Both the position numbers and the translations under genes were made by a program. From positions 62,001 through 126,000 of the forward strand of contig NZ_JAGJTM010000001.1 of assembly GCF_018221685.1 (NCBI RefSeq): a DNA stretch of 64,000 nucleotides, given 5' to 3'. The notes beneath the pieces were generated by a model that ran no database searches, was not told where the DNA came from, and saw only the letters and a list, made by a program, of their open reading frames with translations. Below are positions 47,065-55,887 of this stretch, in pieces (the first letter of the stretch is position 1; each line of letters opens with the position of its first letter). Source of the stretch: Bombella apis (GTDB taxonomy: Bacteria; Pseudomonadota; Alphaproteobacteria; Acetobacterales; Acetobacteraceae).

Positions 47065-48128
47065 GCCAGAGCAACATACAGGACCAGCCCTGCGACCAGC
47101 GCAATGGCGCTACTCCACCAGAAGGCCGGTCTGAGAGGCGTGTCCTCCACAACAGGCCCGCTGACGGTTTTCAGGAAGTAATGCCCCATGATGGCATTTG
47201 TCCTGACAGTCTCACAGGCGGCCATTTCGGCATCCAGGATACTGGAAAGGGACCTGACCTCACGAATCAGACGATCATTTTCCAGGATGACATGCCGTGG
47301 TGTCACGCTCCGTTGGCGCAGAACCTCCTGCTCGCCCTCATAGGCCATCACCTCCCTGTGCATGGCTTGTGCGGCATGGTCCACATCCTCCTGAAGGGCC
47401 GCCTGCCTGCCCTTCAGGGCTGCCTGGTCCGCCATCAGCCGGAACTGCGTCTTCAACACCGTATCGTAAAAGCCGCTGCCCTCATAAATGCCGGAAGACA
47501 GGATATTGTCGGCAATCACCTGCTCATCATGAGCCATGACCTGCCTGATCCTGTTGATGGAGGCCTCATGCTCATGCAGCAACAGATCATCCTGCTCGAC
47601 ATTCAGGTGAGCCAGCCGGGCCCGGGCATCGCCAAGTATCTGCCCTGTCAGACGTTCGGCGAGAGCCGCAGAAGGGGCCCGGAGGGTAAATTGTACGAGG
47701 CCATTCTTCTTCCCGACATCAATATCCACGATGTAACGGTCATAATAGCGGTAGAGAGCATGATCATCGTGCGAAAACAGCGACAGAACGCCCCCGAAAC
47801 TCTGGACGGGATCTGTGAAATCATACGCCTCTGCAAGATTCACGTTCGCCCTGAGGGCCCTGAATTCCTCATAGGACAGCACGAAAGCCTGGAAGAGATA
47901 ATTCCCCTCATTCCGGCCATCCGGGCCTGTAAAAACTCCCCCGCCACTCCCCCTGCTATCGGGCTTCTCCACGACAAGGACGGTCTGTGTTCTGTAAAGA
48001 ACTGGCGAGAGAAACGCATAATAGGCCAGCGTTACCAGCAGGGGAACCAGCAGGAGAAAACGCACGGCACTTCCTTTCGTTTCCGTCAGGAAAACACAAT
48101 CATGCAGACCATCTGTCGGGATGAGCAT
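47061..48128 (-). CDS. KpsE/CtrB/BexC-like capsule export inner-membrane protein (PCP family)
   Basis: A 355-residue polysaccharide co-polymerase of the PCP-3 (KpsE) type. Transmembrane helix one is ~residues 23-44 (FLLLVPLLVTLAYYAFLSPVLY) and the second is near the C terminus (PLRPAFWWSSAIALVAGLVLYVAL). Between them is a periplasmic alpha-helical, coiled-coil-rich region. A Pro-rich patch before helix two (VVEDTPLRPAFWW) is typical. It links the inner-membrane transporter to the outer-membrane OPX protein. The KpsM/KpsT ABC transporter normally found with it is not in this window. First gene of a three-gene coupled unit ending in opgH. Confidence 0.82.
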   Translation of the reverse strand: MLIPTDGLHDCVFLTETKGSAVRFLLLVPLLVTLAYYAFLSPVLYRTQTVLVVEKPDSRGSGGGVFTGPDGRNEGNYLFQAFVLSYEEFRALRANVNLAEAYDFTDPVQSFGGVLSLFSHDDHALYRYYDRYIVDIDVGKKNGLVQFTLRAPSAALAERLTGQILGDARARLAHLNVEQDDLLLHEHEASINRIRQVMAHDEQVIADNILSSGIYEGSGFYDTVLKTQFRLMADQAALKGRQAALQEDVDHAAQAMHREVMAYEGEQEVLRQRSVTPRHVILENDRLIREVRSLSSILDAEMAACETVRTNAIMGHYFLKTVSGPVVEDTPLRPAFWWSSAIALVAGLVLYVALA

Positions 48129-48222
48129 CCCATAATGACTGGACGCAATGCGTCCCTTCTTATTTTAACAATATATTAAATTTACGGAAACCATTTTCTC
48201 CTCCCCCTCCGCAGCCAGACAC

Positions 48223-48250
48223 AAAAAAAGGAGGCCAAAGCCTCCTTTTC
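48223..48250 (-). terminator. Rho-independent terminator of the beta-propeller gene
   Basis: Minus-strand stem AAAAGGAGGC / GCCTCCTTTTTTT with a 4-base loop and a long T-run, 43 bases downstream of the beta-propeller stop. It also separates that operon from the capsule-export operon. Confidence 0.9.
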
Positions 48251-48292
48251 CTGAAAAAGCCCCATGAGAGGGAGTAACCCCTGTCTGGTTTC

Positions 48293-49573
48293 TCAGCGCA
48301 TGATGCCCGTATGGCCAATGCTGTAGCGACCCGGCTGGGGCCAGACTGTCAGACCATGCGGTTCTGCCCCGACAGGAATCTGTTTCATGGCACCGCTTTC
48401 CGTATCAATGGCATAGACGACATCATCAAAACGGCCGGAGAGCCAGAGTGTTCTGCCATCCGCACTGACATTGCCCATGTCCGGGCTGCCACCACCGGGA
48501 ATGGGCCAGGTCTTCAACACCTTGTCCGTTGCCATATCCACGACGGACACACTGCCCTTGCTGTGGCGTGGCCCATGCACCATGTGGGACCCACGGTTGG
48601 CAACATAAAGCAGCTTTGCATCACGGCTCGGATACAGCCCATGCGTTCCCAGCCCCGTGGGAATGAAACCCGTCTCCCTGAAGCTGTCGCCATCAATGAT
48701 GAACACGCCATCAGCATGCATGTCGGCCACATAGAATTTATGCCCATCCGGTGCGGCGAGAACATCCTGCGGCATCCCCCCCTTGGAGAGTTTCAGCATC
48801 CCCAGAAGGGTACGGTTGACCGTATCCACCTTGGCCAGATAGCGCCCGAATTCGCAGGTGAAGATCGCATAACGCCCATCTGCCGAGAAGGCAGCATGAT
48901 TGATGCCCTCACAGAGCGGAGCCTCGACAGACCCTTTCAGCACCATGCTGTGCGGATCACGGAAATCCAGACGGCGATGGGCTTCTGCCACAACGATGGC
49001 ATTCTGCCCGTCCGGTGTGAAATACATATTGTAGGGGTCATCCACGGCAATGGCCTTGCCGGGCTTGCCTGTCAGCGGGTCGATCGGTGTCAGGGAGCCA
49101 TCCGTGTGGCCCTCGCTGTTGTTGGTCACCCACAGGGTCCGCAGGTCCCATGAGGGGACGACGTGCTGGGGGGACCGCCCCACCGGGAACGTATCCACGA
49201 CCTTGTAGGTCTTCGGGTCGATCACGGAGACACTGTTGCCACGCAGGTTGGGCACATAGATCCGCTCCAGATCATGCGCCACGACGGGGGACAGTTTGTC
49301 CGGGCCGCTGGCTTCACTGTAAATGTTGTGAATGTCCGGCACGGGCGGCATGCCCGGAATGGTCTGTACGACCAGCGCCTGCTCCGTCACGGCACCAGAT
49401 GGTGCAGGTGGTGCCTTTGCCGTGGCGGATGGATCACCATCCGGAAAAGGCTTTGGCGAATCGGCAGCAATCGGTTCATCCTGCGGGTCAGGATGGTTGG
49501 CTGTCTGCTGGGCCTGCGCTGCCCCCGCAGCCAGTAATGCCCCCATTGCCAGAAACGAAATTTTGAGCCTCAT
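48293..49573 (-). CDS. Secreted YncE-like beta-propeller (YVTN-repeat) protein
   Basis: A 426-residue periplasmic protein. A signal peptide ends AAGAAQAQ and a Pro/Ala/Asp-rich linker follows (~22-70). Repeated blades of the YVTN type are visible (IYVPNLRGNSVSVIDPKTYKVVDTFPVGRSPQHV; YVADMHADGVFIIDGDSF; LLYVANRGSHMVHG...GSVSVVDMATDKVLKTWPIPGGGSPDMGN), giving about six or seven blades. Such proteins act as scaffolds or sensors, and some are associated with quinoprotein or metal systems. It overlaps the creatininase-family gene by 4 bases (ATGA), so the two are coexpressed. Its ligand is unknown. Confidence 0.85.
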   Translation of the reverse strand: MRLKISFLAMGALLAAGAAQAQQTANHPDPQDEPIAADSPKPFPDGDPSATAKAPPAPSGAVTEQALVVQTIPGMPPVPDIHNIYSEASGPDKLSPVVAHDLERIYVPNLRGNSVSVIDPKTYKVVDTFPVGRSPQHVVPSWDLRTLWVTNNSEGHTDGSLTPIDPLTGKPGKAIAVDDPYNMYFTPDGQNAIVVAEAHRRLDFRDPHSMVLKGSVEAPLCEGINHAAFSADGRYAIFTCEFGRYLAKVDTVNRTLLGMLKLSKGGMPQDVLAAPDGHKFYVADMHADGVFIIDGDSFRETGFIPTGLGTHGLYPSRDAKLLYVANRGSHMVHGPRHSKGSVSVVDMATDKVLKTWPIPGGGSPDMGNVSADGRTLWLSGRFDDVVYAIDTESGAMKQIPVGAEPHGLTVWPQPGRYSIGHTGIMR

Positions 49574-50460
49574 GGGTGTCTCCTGTTGAAAGACGAAATG
49601 GCCTCAACGGCGGCCTGCACCTGCATGGCTGTGCCGACCCGGCCAAGTTCAGCCGTTGCCTGCCGCGGGTCACCACCATAGACACCATCGGCAGAATCCG
49701 GTTTTCCAGCCTGCCTCAGAAGCCCCTCCCGCACAAGGGACGGATCCACGGCCAACATGAGGGATGTATCGCTTATGTCGGCATGTTTCCCCAAAGCCAC
49801 ACCATGGCCCTGTCGGCGCAGGTAATCTGCGTACTGTCCGGCCACGACATCATAATAAGCTCCGACATACAGCACCCTTGCCGCCCCTTCACCAGCCCAG
49901 CGCCTGTTCAGCCTTTGTGCCAGAGCAGCCAGCTGAGCCTGATAACCACCATGGTCCCCCAGCAGCACAATGGTGGTGAAGCCCTGCGCCCTCAGGCTTT
50001 CCGCCGCTCCTTCCACCAGCCCGGCAAAAACGGCTGGTGGAATGGAGAGTGTCCCGGCAAACCGCATGTGGCCTGTGCGGGGCCGGGTCGAGCCTTCCGG
50101 CACATAGGCCAGCACGGGGGCCACCAGGGTTTGCCCTACCCTGCGGGCAATCCTGTCCGCCAGAACACGGGCCCGCACATCATGCTTGCCCACTGCCATG
50201 TAAGGCCCGCTCTGCTCCGTACCACCAACCGGGATAATGACCGTTCTGGTCCCGGCTTTAAGGCCGGCGTCAATCTCCGTCCAGCTCTGGCAGGCCAGCT
50301 CCACCTGCCGGACCGCAGGCGGACAGGCCGGAGACACCCCCTCCAGCTCTTCTGCCATGGCCGGAGCCACCAGCCCGGCCAGGCAGGCCAGCAGGACCAG
50401 CGGTCGCAGCCGGGGCCAGCACGGATACCCGGCCACCACCTTCACAGTTCTGTTGCTCAT
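49570..50460 (-). CDS. Secreted creatininase-family amidohydrolase
   Basis: About 296 residues from the ATG at 50460, chosen for its AAGGGG ribosome site; the open frame runs back to 50769. It has an unusual signal peptide (WPRLRPLVLLACLAGLVAPAMA), although most creatininase-family proteins are cytoplasmic. The core keeps the family pattern GGTEQSGPYMAVGKHDV, a metal-binding region (GHMRFAGTLSI), LLGDHGGYQ and LGKHADISDTS. These likely bind two metal ions for hydrolysis of a cyclic amide or an amide bond. It is coupled to the beta-propeller protein, so the two may act together in the periplasm. The substrate is unknown. Confidence 0.83.
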   Translation of the reverse strand: MSNRTVKVVAGYPCWPRLRPLVLLACLAGLVAPAMAEELEGVSPACPPAVRQVELACQSWTEIDAGLKAGTRTVIIPVGGTEQSGPYMAVGKHDVRARVLADRIARRVGQTLVAPVLAYVPEGSTRPRTGHMRFAGTLSIPPAVFAGLVEGAAESLRAQGFTTIVLLGDHGGYQAQLAALAQRLNRRWAGEGAARVLYVGAYYDVVAGQYADYLRRQGHGVALGKHADISDTSLMLAVDPSLVREGLLRQAGKPDSADGVYGGDPRQATAELGRVGTAMQVQAAVEAISSFNRRHP

Positions 50461-50590
50461 CCAGCGCCCCTTGTGCATTATCACCCCACCCCCATGGCCC
50501 CGGTGTTCCGGATACGGGTCCTGCACAAGCCCATGGCCTGAGCGGACTTCATCCGGCATACTGTCCCGGCGTACAACCACCAGAACCGTC

Positions 50591-51145
50591 ATGACCGTGC
50601 CCCTGCTGAACACCCTGCCCTTTCTTACCCAGATGAACAATATCGACGACGCCGCCCACATCATCCAGATGGCCCTGACCCCCGTCTTCATGCTCTCCGG
50701 CATCGGCACGCTGATCAACATCTTCAATACAAGGCTGGCCCGTGTCTCGGACCATCTGGACAATGTCAACCGTCTGCTGGCCGCCCCTCCTTCCGAACAG
50801 GACCACCAGTACAGCTACGACACGCCGCAACGGCTGAAAACCCGCCAGAAACGCCTGACACGCCGCATTGTCGTGCTGGACCTTGCCATTATCCTCAACG
50901 GGCTGGGCGGGGCCATGACCTGCGGTGCGGCCATCGCCCTCTTTGTCGGCTCACTGGGAGATGCCACGACATCACTCTGGCTGCTGGCCCTCTTCGGCAC
51001 TGCACTGGGCTGCACCGTGGCAGCCCTGCTGGCCTTTCTGGCCGATACGCTCCTCAGCTGGCATGGCCTGCGGCATGAAGGGCAGGTCTCCCTGCTTACT
51101 TCCCTGCTGCGCTCGAAGGCCAGCCACGCAAAACGGCATCACTGA
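50591..51145 (+). CDS. DUF2721 family membrane protein
   Basis: About 184 residues from the ATG at 50591; the longer open frame upstream is shadow sequence. Three transmembrane segments are visible (AHIIQMALTPVFMLSGIGTLINIFNTRLARV; LDLAIILNGLGGAMTCGAAIALFVGSL; LWLLALFGTALGCTVAALLAFLADTL), with the DUF2721 signature LTPVFMLSGIGTLINIFNTRLARVSDH and the RLTRRI loop. The function of this family is not known. It is divergent from the creatininase gene and its last 50 bases overlap the 3' end of pstS on the other strand. Confidence 0.82.
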   Translation: MTVPLLNTLPFLTQMNNIDDAAHIIQMALTPVFMLSGIGTLINIFNTRLARVSDHLDNVNRLLAAPPSEQDHQYSYDTPQRLKTRQKRLTRRIVVLDLAIILNGLGGAMTCGAAIALFVGSLGDATTSLWLLALFGTALGCTVAALLAFLADTLLSWHGLRHEGQVSLLTSLLRSKASHAKRHH

Positions 51146-52154
51146 CCGAGGTTGGCAGCCCCACATAGCCCAGCCGGGCATTGATCTCTGCCCCATGGGC
51201 AAACCCCCAGCTGAAGAAGCGCTTCACACCCTGCCCCTCGGGCCGGTCCACGGCATCTTCCGGCACCAGAACATAGGTGGCTGACACGATGGGCCAACTC
51301 TCCGCCCCGGGCTGGTCCAGCAGATTGACGGCAAAATGGTCCTCCGCTTTCCATTCCGCTGCGGAGGCAGCGTCAATGAAGCCCTTCAGGGATGGCAGCA
51401 CGAACCGCCCATCATGATTCTTCATCTGCACGATGCCCAGATGGTTCTGTGCGGCGTAGGCATATTCCACATAGCCGATGCTCCCTTCCGTCTGACGGAC
51501 AAGGGCGGCAATGCCGTCATTGCCCCGTGCTCCAGCACCGCCAGCCCACTCCACAAGGGTCCCTGCGCCGATACGGGCCTCCCACTCCGGTGATGTCCGG
51601 GAAAGGTAGGATGTGAACACATAGGTCGTCCCGGCACCATCGGCCCGATGCACGGCCACAACTCCCATATCCGGCAACGTCACCCCGGGATTGAGAGCCT
51701 GGATGCGGGGGTCGTCCCAATCCGTGATGCGACCATCATACAGGGCTGCCAGTGTCGGACCGTCCAGCCGCAATGCCCCGGCGGGAACACCGGGCAGATT
51801 GACCACCAGCACCACACCACTCATGACGGTCGGAAACTGGTAGAGGTGCGTCTCTGCCAGACGGTTCGGGCTCATCGGCTTGTCGGATGCTCCAAAATCC
51901 ACCGTACGTTCCACGACCTGATCCTGCCCGGCGCTGGAACCGACCGTCTGATAATTGACCTGAAGCCCTGCCTGTTCTCCCGCCGGAACGCTCCAGCTCT
52001 GATAGACGGGGGCAGCAAAGCTGGACCCTGCGCCCGTTATCTCCACATCCTCCGCACGGGCCACCCCGGCCAGGGCTGACGAAATGGACAGCACCAGCAT
52101 GAAGGCCCTGCCGCAGTTCTTCCAGCGGAGAAGACGTTTATCTGTCGGACGCAT
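51096..52154 (-). CDS. pstS: Phosphate-binding protein PstS-like
   Basis: About 352 residues from the ATG at 52154 (GAGGGA upstream); the open frame runs to 52289. A signal peptide ends in GVARAEDV. The core has GAGSSFAAPVYQSW, SSAGQDQVVERTVDFGASDKPMS and RADGAGTTYVFTSYLS, the phosphate-cage motifs of PstS. It delivers periplasmic phosphate to an ABC transporter, but no pstCAB or phoU lies in this window. A strong Pho box with a -10 element is located upstream, inside the coding start of the divergent porin. Length and motifs are normal, so this is a solitary pstS-like gene under likely PhoB control. Confidence 0.9.
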   Translation of the reverse strand: MRPTDKRLLRWKNCGRAFMLVLSISSALAGVARAEDVEITGAGSSFAAPVYQSWSVPAGEQAGLQVNYQTVGSSAGQDQVVERTVDFGASDKPMSPNRLAETHLYQFPTVMSGVVLVVNLPGVPAGALRLDGPTLAALYDGRITDWDDPRIQALNPGVTLPDMGVVAVHRADGAGTTYVFTSYLSRTSPEWEARIGAGTLVEWAGGAGARGNDGIAALVRQTEGSIGYVEYAYAAQNHLGIVQMKNHDGRFVLPSLKGFIDAASAAEWKAEDHFAVNLLDQPGAESWPIVSATYVLVPEDAVDRPEGQGVKRFFSWGFAHGAEINARLGYVGLPTSVSDAVLRGWPSSAAGK

Positions 52155-52311
52155 AAATCCCTCGGCACACGCAATGATCACCTGTCTGCCGTTATAGCTT
52201 CGCCGACGCTTCAGACAATAAAAATATACCACAAGACAAAGAAAATTCTTTTTTGACACAAAAAAATGAGTAAATAGACATGAAGGCATGTGATGACTGC
52301 GGGAGATTTTC

Positions 52312-54084
52312 GTGAAACTGACAAAAAAATGTAATATAAATCCCTTTCATTACAGTTTTATGACAGTAATATTTCTGTCATACAGTGCATCACACTTCGC
52401 ATCATCTGCCCATGCCGCCGGCACCAATGATGCAATTGCCCTGATGGAAAAACAGATACACGCCATGCAGGCCCAGCTCGAAGCCATGAAGCAGAAACAG
52501 ACTGCCGAGAATCGGCGTGTCCGTGCTGAACTGGCCCGCCAGAGAGAACTGATTGAGGCCGACCCTTATGCCCCCCGGGAAAGGCTGCTTGGCTCGGCAG
52601 CCGCGGCGGGGCATCTGGCGTCCTCCCGGACCAGGCATGACGATGTATTCGGCCTTGGTGACAATGCCATCCTGACCCCTTCCCGCACGGCCAGTACCCC
52701 CTATGGCGAGCTGACAGCCATTCCACCCGCCCATCCAGACCTTTACAGCCCGCTGCGCCGGGGGCAGCTCCAGATTGGCGGTATCCGCCTGACTCTGGGG
52801 GGATATCTGGAGGCCGCAGGCGTCTGGCGCTCCCGCAACAGTGCTGCCGATATTGCCAGTGCCTATAACGGCATTCCCTGGCATAACCAGCCTGCCTCCC
52901 ACATGAGCGAATTCCACCAGACAGAGCGGCAGAGCCGGCTGGCCCTGCTGGCAGAAGGGATGCTGACCCGGAAACTGGTAGCCGATGCCTATGTGGAGAC
53001 GGATTTCCAGGGTTCCGGCTCATCATCCAACTCCCGCCAGTCAAACTCCTACGTCCTGCGTGCCCGTGTCGTTTATGGTGAACTGAAGAACCACGAAGAT
53101 GGCTGGTACCTGCTGGGTGGACAGAGCTGGTCTCTCATCACGCTCTACAACAAGGGCCTGCTGGCCCGTGACGAACAGACCCCCATGGTCATCGAGGCCC
53201 AATACGTCCCCGGCTTCAACTGGACACGCAACGCCCAGTTCCGTGCTGTCAAAACCTTCGGCAAGGAGGAGCGTTACGCTGCCGGCCTGTCCATCGAAAA
53301 CCCCAGTGCCATCCCGGCTGGTGTATCTCCCTGCTCCAACGCTGCCAGACACTGCACCACGACCGACCGGCTGACCGGCACGAACGTCAACAACCCTTCC
53401 ACCTACTACACGACCGACCCGGCACCGGACCTCATCGCCAAGATCGCTGCCGACCCCGGCTGGGGCCATTACGAACTTACTGGCGTCATGCGCTTCTTCC
53501 GGGACCGGACCAGCACGCTGGGAGGAGGAAGCAACCATACCCGCATCGCCGGTGGAGGCGGGGGCGGCATGGTCCTGCCCCTCATCAACAGGAAACTGTA
53601 TTTCCAGGCCTCCGGCCTTGTCGGCACGGGCCTGGGCCGCTACGGCACGTCCAACATGCCGGATTATACCTACGGGCGTAACGGTGCCGTCACACCCCTG
53701 CCGGAAGCCAACCTGCTGCTCGGCCTCTATGGCAACCCTCTCAAGACCCTGAAACTCTATTCCTATGCCGGGGCAGAAACTGTCCTCAGCCGCCGTTCCT
53801 TTGATGAAGATGGCAGCCATTACGGCTATGGCAACCGTGGTTTCGACATGCGGGGCTGCTTTACAGAACTCGCCACCAACTGTGCTGCCTCCGGCAACAT
53901 CCGCACAGTGGCGCAGGCAACCGGGGGGTTCTGGTACACGGCCGCCAAGGGTGATTATGGCACCCTGCTGGTGGGGGGGCAGTATTCCCACACCCATGTG
54001 CAGGCCTTCTCCGGCGTAGGGGGCAAACCCAAAAGCGACGCCGACATGGTCCTGATGTCCCTCCGCTACCAGCCCTTCAATTGA
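52312..54084 (+). CDS. Outer-membrane porin with N-terminal coiled coil (DcaP-like)
   Basis: A 590-residue outer-membrane protein starting at GTG 52312 with GGGAG 6 bases upstream. The signal peptide is AT-rich and ends near AHAAG. A heptad-like region (NDAIALMEKQIHAMQAQLEAMKQKQTAENRRVRAELARQRELIE) is followed by a ~440-residue barrel with alternating aromatic strands ending RYQPFN. A short N-terminal coiled coil before a barrel is typical of DcaP-like porins. It is divergent from pstS with the Pho box inside its first 20 codons, so a phosphate-starvation link is possible. Substrate specificity is not defined. Confidence 0.8.
   Translation: MKLTKKCNINPFHYSFMTVIFLSYSASHFASSAHAAGTNDAIALMEKQIHAMQAQLEAMKQKQTAENRRVRAELARQRELIEADPYAPRERLLGSAAAAGHLASSRTRHDDVFGLGDNAILTPSRTASTPYGELTAIPPAHPDLYSPLRRGQLQIGGIRLTLGGYLEAAGVWRSRNSAADIASAYNGIPWHNQPASHMSEFHQTERQSRLALLAEGMLTRKLVADAYVETDFQGSGSSSNSRQSNSYVLRARVVYGELKNHEDGWYLLGGQSWSLITLYNKGLLARDEQTPMVIEAQYVPGFNWTRNAQFRAVKTFGKEERYAAGLSIENPSAIPAGVSPCSNAARHCTTTDRLTGTNVNNPSTYYTTDPAPDLIAKIAADPGWGHYELTGVMRFFRDRTSTLGGGSNHTRIAGGGGGGMVLPLINRKLYFQASGLVGTGLGRYGTSNMPDYTYGRNGAVTPLPEANLLLGLYGNPLKTLKLYSYAGAETVLSRRSFDEDGSHYGYGNRGFDMRGCFTELATNCAASGNIRTVAQATGGFWYTAAKGDYGTLLVGGQYSHTHVQAFSGVGGKPKSDADMVLMSLRYQPFN
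52333..52366 (-). promoter_or_regulatory. PhoB-dependent promoter (Pho box plus -10) for pstS
   Basis: On the minus strand, CTGTCATAAAACTGTAAT (52349-52366) matches the Pho box (two CTGTCAT-like 7-mers spaced 4 bases; 13 of 14 half-site bases agree), followed 10 bases later by a TATATT -10 (52333-52338). It points toward pstS, whose ATG is ~180 bases downstream, and it overlaps codons 8-18 of the divergent porin gene. Confidence 0.8.
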
Positions 54085-54093
54085 GAAGGGCCG

Positions 54094-55887
54094 TTACCGC
54101 CCTTCCATCTCCAGCCCTTTACCGTAATCATCAATAGGAACGTCCCAAACAGCACAAGCAAGATCCGCCAACCATTCAGCACGCTGATGAATGGAATTCT
54201 TATCCCATTTGTCAAATGGGTGCATGTGCAACACAGCCCGATCAATAGCCGTATCACCTATATCTGGTCTTTCAGAAATAATCCTCGTCAAAAGATAGCG
54301 GGATTTAGGATAAATACGCCTCTTCTGGGAAAATGGCTTATTACCCAGCGACATATTGATTGATTTCTCAACAAGAGCCAGATTTCCTATGGACGAAATT
54401 AACCTTGGATCATCCACTCCAAGTCCAAACTCTTTAAATACATCCCCATTTGAGTTTTTAGGCAAAATATGTTCCAGATGAACTTCTTTCGAATTACAAT
54501 AATATGAGAGAGGATGATTACCTCCATACGCATTCTTATCGACATGCTGAGTCAATTTCCCCAGAACGTAATCAAACTGATATTTGGGAAGAGACCTGTC
54601 ATCCATACCTTTGAAAGTGGCATAAAACTTGTTTGCATGCTTCCTTTTTTGCGCCTGAAACGTTTCTTTTGCAAAATTTCTATAGTCTTCCATGCTTTTC
54701 ACCTTGGTAAGGCGAAGAGACCACCTAGCAAACAAGGCCTCAAACGTTCGAATTTCTTCCTTAACAAGGATACATACGAACAAGAACGACTCAATATCCC
54801 GACAAAGAACCGAAAAAATCTCAGATGAAAGATGACGCCCTGCAAGAAGAAGAACGAGATACTGCCTCGCAGACGTGTGCTTTCTATACAAAAAGGATAT
54901 ATTTTCCAGAGTATAGCTATCTTTCCCATAACGATCTTTCTTATTCAGGAAACCAGCATAAGCCTCCAAGGCCTCCCTTAACCGTTCTGTAAAAGCAACC
55001 GGGCTATTCTTTAAACCGATTTTTTCATCATTCTTTATGAGCCATTCGTATAATTCATCCTTTGCAAGCCTAGGCACGCCCCATGTTGAAAAAATAAAAT
55101 ATCTCAGAAAACGTAATGGCTTCTCATTGATTTTATACAAATCATCTACAATAGATTTCCAACACTCCTTCAGATCTTCAAAATCTCTCTCGTCTGCACT
55201 CATGAACAGAAGATTTTTCAAAAGATCCATGGCATTCAAACCAATGCCACGATCATTAATCGTTTCAAATATCTTTAAAGCCCGTCCAAAACTATCCGTA
55301 TATATCTTTATCAATTTGACATTCTTTATCAGATATCCAAAAAACTTTTTAATTTCCTCCCGAGAATCTTCCAGATCATCCGATAAAAACTGCCTTACCG
55401 TGCTGTAAGCAACAGAAATGTTTTTTATGGATCTCGTTTCAGCCTTTTTTATTGGCTGCCCCTCTATCAGATCATTAAAAACATTTCCTGCATCTTTATA
55501 CTGTGGCTCAAGGTGAGCTCGAAGACAGTCATTCCCATCCTGGTCCGTATCAACATCAACGATACTCTTTTTAATTCCCTCCAGACTATCTTCACCAAGG
55601 CTGGACAGTTTATCTCTGATGGCACAGAGAATAATAAAAAGTGTCGTAACCCTCTGTTGACCATCGATCAGATCATCAGCTCCTTGCCTGGTCTGACTGG
55701 GGCAAACAACCATCGATCCAATAAAATATTCAGAACTGCCCCCCTCCTGCTGTTCAGCACGTATGTCCTCAAGGAGCTGCCTCACCTGAATTTTTTCCCA
55801 GACATATTCACGCTGATAGCTGGGAACAATATAGAAATCCCGGAACAATTCTTTTACACTTACGTCTCTTGATTCAATCGCTGCCAT
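54094..55887 (-). CDS. DUF262/DUF1524 protein (GmrSD-type, putative anti-phage nuclease)
   Basis: About 597 residues from the ATG at 55887; the frame runs to 55935. The N-terminal DUF262 domain shows YQREYVWEKIQVRQLLEDI, the DGQQR motif (LIDGQQRVTTLF) and ETINDRGIGLNAMDLLKN, which relate to ParB-like nucleotide hydrolysis. The C-terminal DUF1524 domain has an HNH-like HLEHILPKN...SIGNLALVEKSINMSLGNKPF. Fused GmrS-GmrD proteins cut DNA with modified bases (type IV restriction). The gene is far more AT-rich (poly-A runs, AAA/AAT codons) than all neighbours, indicating recent transfer. It is convergent with the porin with a 9-base gap. Modified-phage targeting is inferred from the family. Confidence 0.87.
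   Translation of the reverse strand: MAAIESRDVSVKELFRDFYIVPSYQREYVWEKIQVRQLLEDIRAEQQEGGSSEYFIGSMVVCPSQTRQGADDLIDGQQRVTTLFIILCAIRDKLSSLGEDSLEGIKKSIVDVDTDQDGNDCLRAHLEPQYKDAGNVFNDLIEGQPIKKAETRSIKNISVAYSTVRQFLSDDLEDSREEIKKFFGYLIKNVKLIKIYTDSFGRALKIFETINDRGIGLNAMDLLKNLLFMSADERDFEDLKECWKSIVDDLYKINEKPLRFLRYFIFSTWGVPRLAKDELYEWLIKNDEKIGLKNSPVAFTERLREALEAYAGFLNKKDRYGKDSYTLENISFLYRKHTSARQYLVLLLAGRHLSSEIFSVLCRDIESFLFVCILVKEEIRTFEALFARWSLRLTKVKSMEDYRNFAKETFQAQKRKHANKFYATFKGMDDRSLPKYQFDYVLGKLTQHVDKNAYGGNHPLSYYCNSKEVHLEHILPKNSNGDVFKEFGLGVDDPRLISSIGNLALVEKSINMSLGNKPFSQKRRIYPKSRYLLTRIISERPDIGDTAIDRAVLHMHPFDKWDKNSIHQRAEWLADLACAVWDVPIDDYGKGLEMEGR

Noticed and set aside
50237..50590. 5' extension of the DUF2721 frame upstream of 50591
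   Set aside because: The extra ~118 residues are shadow of the creatininase gene and contain no family similarity; the ATG at 50591 begins the conserved protein.
52253..52281. TTGACA / AGACAT as a sigma-70 promoter for the porin
   Set aside because: The -10 is poor (AGACAT) at 17-base spacing; an AT-rich region gives many chance matches, so it is not listed as a feature.
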